In this document: positions 5,766 to 7,735 of the stretch, one piece after another
Layout: every line of letters starts with the position of its first letter
Position numbering within the stretch: the first letter of the stretch is position 1
Assembly: GCA_033809415.1 (NCBI GenBank)
Contig: JAPXLT010000232.1
Coordinates: 1-7,735, forward strand
Length of the DNA stretch: 7,735 bases
DNA from: JAQVUB01 sp033809415
GTDB lineage: Bacteria > Verrucomicrobiota > Lentisphaeria > Oligosphaerales > Oligosphaeraceae
Reading direction: 5' to 3'
Notes under the pieces: model-generated
The model's input: the letters and a program-made list of their open reading frames with translations, nothing else
Databases searched by the model: none
Told to the model about the DNA's origin: nothing
Position numbers and translations under genes: made by a program

Positions 5766-7174
5766 GGCTTCACGCGAATGGTCTGCTCCGCAATGCCATC
5801 AAGAACAGTTTCCTTGCCCTTAGGATGAATTTCCACCCGAAAGGTATGATAACCCTTTTTTGCTTTCCAGGCGGCTTTCAGTTGTACGGCACGCGGCGCA
5901 CCGGTTTCTGTCAAGGCAGGCAGATGCAGGGTCTCTTTTTTGAGCAGTTTGCCATCGACGAAAAGCCTGGTTTCGATATTGTCTGCATCCATTCCACCGA
6001 GATTGTATACGCCGGCATAGACATCGATTATTTCTCCTGCCTTGACATCTCGCCGGGAAAACTGCAAATCCTCCGGCCAGACTTGAAGCAGGGGTTCGAT
6101 GAAATAGCGCCTGCACAGTTCATCGGCGACGGGTATGAGTTCAGGGGATTTTGTTTCGAAATGGAAGAAGCCCACACCGGGCATTTCCGGTGCGTGGCGG
6201 CGTATGTAGCGCACTTCATCCTCGATTTCGTAAGCCGTCAAATTGAATTTATCCTGATGCCCGTCAATGCCCAGGGTCATCACAGAGTTCGTGATGACAT
6301 CCTGCTGCCGTGCCATATCAATGCGCTGGTCATAATATGCAAAGCGGCGCTGGCTGCGAAGCTCCACAACCTGAAAATTGCTGTAGCATTCCAGCATCAG
6401 CAGGGAAATGCCCTTGTCCTTGCGGTAAACATTGCGAGTGATGTTGCAGTAGGGCCAATGCAAGGAACCGCAAACCCATAGCGCCGTAAAATGCTGAGGA
6501 TAGCGTTCGAGAAACAATTTCAAGCCATTGAAGAAATCTGCTTTAAGGATTTCCTCGGGTGCATAGCCGCCCATTTCATCAATCATAATACCGGCCGGTC
6601 CCACTGCGGGATCGCCAAGCCCCTCTGCCAATTGGCCGGTATATTTTTCCGCCGAGGCTTGCAAGTCAACGCCTTTCCACAGGCAGGGCAGCGCTCCGCG
6701 ACTGCGCCAGTATGCGTGATTTTCATCCGAGCCTGAAAGCACAATGTTTGCAAATCGCAAGGAACGTGCTTCCGGCGTGTGACCGCCAAACCAGGGAAAA
6801 TACAAGGGACGGCTGACTACCGGTATCAGCGCAGAAACCGTGTGCGTCTTCCCTGCGAAAACTGCATTGACAACTACAGGCTGGTACCCATTCTTTTGAG
6901 GAGTCCATTGAAAGACAAAAGGAAGTGACCCATTGGCAGGGACTTTTTGTGATTTCGCCCCAGGCACGAGCGACAGAGACACAGAGACCTCATGAGCATG
7001 CTGCATATCGGAATTACAGAGCGTCACCGCAATTTCACAAGGGCGCCCCTGAATCGGCAGCAGAGGGCGTACCGATATGCCATTCGTAACAGGATCAGAT
7101 TGGTCTATCGATATCTGACCATAAACCACGGAAAGCAGCAATAAACCGAAACAGCAACAAAATCTCAACAGCAT
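5762..7174 (-). CDS. Secreted CARDB-barrel-CARDB protein, putative glycan-active
   Basis: A 470-residue protein and first gene of the coupled operon. The signal peptide covers residues 1-19 (hydrophobic run with three Cys, likely cut before Q20). A CARDB-like sandwich (about 28-120) is followed by a barrel-like domain (about 123-360) and a second CARDB-like sandwich (about 363-470, with VKAGEIIDVYAGVYNLGGMDA). The barrel matches that of the downstream protein block for block: PWFG (127-130), WRSRG (156-160), IMIDE with D199-E200, YPQHFTALW (225-233), LLMLE with E262, and MPGVGFF (331-337). Conservation of the DE pair and the later Glu in two otherwise diverged proteins argues that they are functional, possibly catalytic. 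No known glycoside hydrolase family is recognised, and a non-catalytic binding role is not excluded. The ATG has GAGGTG 4 nt upstream. A candidate promoter lies about 70-100 bp upstream. Confidence 0.8.
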   Translation of the reverse strand: MLLRFCCCFGLLLLSVVYGQISIDQSDPVTNGISVRPLLPIQGRPCEIAVTLCNSDMQHAHEVSVSLSLVPGAKSQKVPANGSLPFVFQWTPQKNGYQPVVVNAVFAGKTHTVSALIPVVSRPLYFPWFGGHTPEARSLRFANIVLSGSDENHAYWRSRGALPCLWKGVDLQASAEKYTGQLAEGLGDPAVGPAGIMIDEMGGYAPEEILKADFFNGLKLFLERYPQHFTALWVCGSLHWPYCNITRNVYRKDKGISLLMLECYSNFQVVELRSQRRFAYYDQRIDMARQQDVITNSVMTLGIDGHQDKFNLTAYEIEDEVRYIRRHAPEMPGVGFFHFETKSPELIPVADELCRRYFIEPLLQVWPEDLQFSRRDVKAGEIIDVYAGVYNLGGMDADNIETRLFVDGKLLKKETLHLPALTETGAPRAVQLKAAWKAKKGYHTFRVEIHPKGKETVLDGIAEQTIRVKP

Positions 7175-7447
7175 AATTCACCTCAAAAAGAGTGCAGGGC
7201 GCAGAGATGGTTAGCCTTCTTGGCTGGATGGGGGGTCACTACGAAAAAATAATGCCGCAAAAACGAATTTTCAAGCATAATCATAAGGAATCATGTAAGG
7301 CGTCAGTGAACCTGAGTAGGCGAGGAATTCTTTAGTTGTAAAAAAAGCCCCTGTCACCCAGTTTCTGACGCATTACCAATGTTTTGCCGCCGCAAAGCGT
7401 TATTTCAATATGTGACTGGTTTTTCTACTCGAGCAATGTCATATTAA
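7175..7447. other. Leader and spacer upstream of the secreted-protein operon
   Basis: About 270 bp between the operon start and the second mosaic-repeat copy. It holds the ribosome binding site GAGGTG (7184-7179), one candidate promoter, a weak hairpin with AGCC/GGCT arms (7213-7225) in the likely leader, and a widely spaced inverted pair GCGTCAG (7300-7306) and CTGACGC (7365-7371). I see no gene, RNA gene or known riboswitch in it. Unlike its neighbours it contains no tandem repeats. Confidence 0.55.
7246..7274 (-). promoter_or_regulatory. Candidate sigma-70-type promoter of the operon
   Basis: On the minus strand, TTGAAA (7274-7269, 5 of 6 to TTGACA) and TATTTT (7251-7246, 4 of 6 to TATAAT) are separated by 17 bp, the preferred spacing. 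This would start transcription near 7239 and give a leader of about 65 nt before the ATG at 7174. The region is AT-rich, so a chance match is possible. Confidence 0.4.
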
Positions 7448-7609
7448 TTTCTTAACCACGAAAGGCACGAAAAAACTTGCGTGGGCTGCCGCCCACAACC
7501 CATTTTTTGTCCACGGAAAGCACGGAAAACTCGGAAAATTTTGTAGGAGCGCTGCTTCGACGGATGGAATGGCAAGCGGAATTTCGGTCTGGTTTGTTGG
7601 TTTCTCCGA

Positions 7610-7645
7610 CGGATCGGTCGGATCAAGTAGATCGGTCGGATCGAC
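7610..7645. repeat. 9-bp tandem array, CGGATCGGT-type units, four copies
   Basis: Units CGGATCGGT, CGGATCAAG, TAGATCGGT, CGGATCGAC. It is the counterpart of the eight-unit array at 2162-2236; the CGGATCAAG-TAGATCGGT junction is identical in both, which fixes the alignment and shows that unit number differs between copies. Confidence 0.9.
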
Positions 7646-7658
7646 GATGCTGGAATTA

Positions 7659-7702
7659 GCCCTGAAGGGGCGTGATATACCAGCCCAGGGCAACGCCCTG
7701 GG
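7659..7702 (+). repeat. REP-like double hairpin
   Basis: Two GC-rich hairpins 12 bases apart: GCCC-TGAAG-GGGC (7659-7671) and the strong CCCAGGGC-AAC-GCCCTGGG (7684-7702), joined by GTGATATACCAG. Paired short GC-rich palindromes are the pattern of REP/BIME-type elements, which can be mobilised by RAYT (TnpA-REP) transposases; no such transposase gene is in this window. The segment may extend past the right edge. Confidence 0.7.
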
Positions 7703-7735
7703 TCAGGGATCACACCATCGGCAAAGCCCTGTAAG

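Larger units (their letters stand above)
7448..7703 (+). repeat. Mosaic intergenic repeat, full copy 2
   Basis: It has the same module order and orientation as copy 1. In order: TTAACCACGAAAGGCACGAA (7452-7471); the hairpin GTGGGC-TGCC-GCCCAC (7481-7496); three 9-bp units (7512-7538) leading into TTTTGTAGGA; GCTGCTTCGACGGATGGAAT; GGTTTCTCCGA; a 9-bp array of four units; and GGAATTAGC. It then continues into a double-hairpin segment (7659-7702) that copy 1 lacks. Both arms of the first hairpin are unchanged between copies while the loop differs (TGAC versus TGCC). Two overlapping minus-strand frames of 84 and 89 residues cross it but are repeat-encoded. Confidence 0.88.

Noticed and set aside
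7439..7713. Two overlapping minus-strand frames of 84 and 89 residues
   Set aside because: Both are read through the second mosaic-repeat copy and its 9-bp array. They compete with each other and have no conserved start.

Overview
The window looks like chromosomal DNA from a bacterium of the PVC group, most likely Lentisphaerota or a close relative. The clearest pointers are a prepilin-like protein with an FTLIELLVV start and a C-terminal H-X9-DG motif, a protein type greatly expanded in Lentisphaerota, Planctomycetota and Verrucomicrobiota, and intergenic DNA full of short tandem repeats and small hairpin modules. The phylum call is inference. All five genes lie on the minus strand, so they read from right to left.

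Left part (1-1884): two 7-bp tandem arrays and an inverted copy of a mosaic intergenic repeat abut the 3' end of a housekeeping pair, tmk (thymidylate kinase, GTG start at 1884) followed by holB (DNA polymerase III delta prime, start at 1253). The two genes overlap by 14 bp, a common bacterial arrangement linking dTTP supply with the replicative clamp loader.

Middle (1885-2491): about 600 bp without a credible gene. It holds a full copy of the mosaic repeat with eight 9-bp units, an AT-rich hairpin, a short 7-bp array and a truncated third repeat copy.

Right part (2492-7174): four genes for proteins that all look exported. The first three in reading order, 7174 to 3379, are joined by two ATGA stop/start overlaps and must form one operon. 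The first two encode large secreted proteins that share a homologous barrel-like domain with conserved acidic motifs. In the first protein the barrel sits between two CARDB-like beta-sandwiches; in the second it follows two FN3-like domains and one CARDB-like domain. The third gene encodes a small secreted beta-rich, probably jelly-roll protein. After a 125-bp gap holding a large imperfect palindrome comes the prepilin-like H-X9-DG gene. I read the set as an undescribed extracellular, probably glycan-directed system, but no substrate or enzyme family can be named from the sequence.

Right edge (7175-7735): the operon leader with one candidate promoter, then a second full, directly oriented copy of the mosaic repeat ending in two GC-rich hairpins. 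The two full copies bracket the secreted-protein block and exclude tmk-holB, so they could serve as recombination sites for gain or loss of the block.
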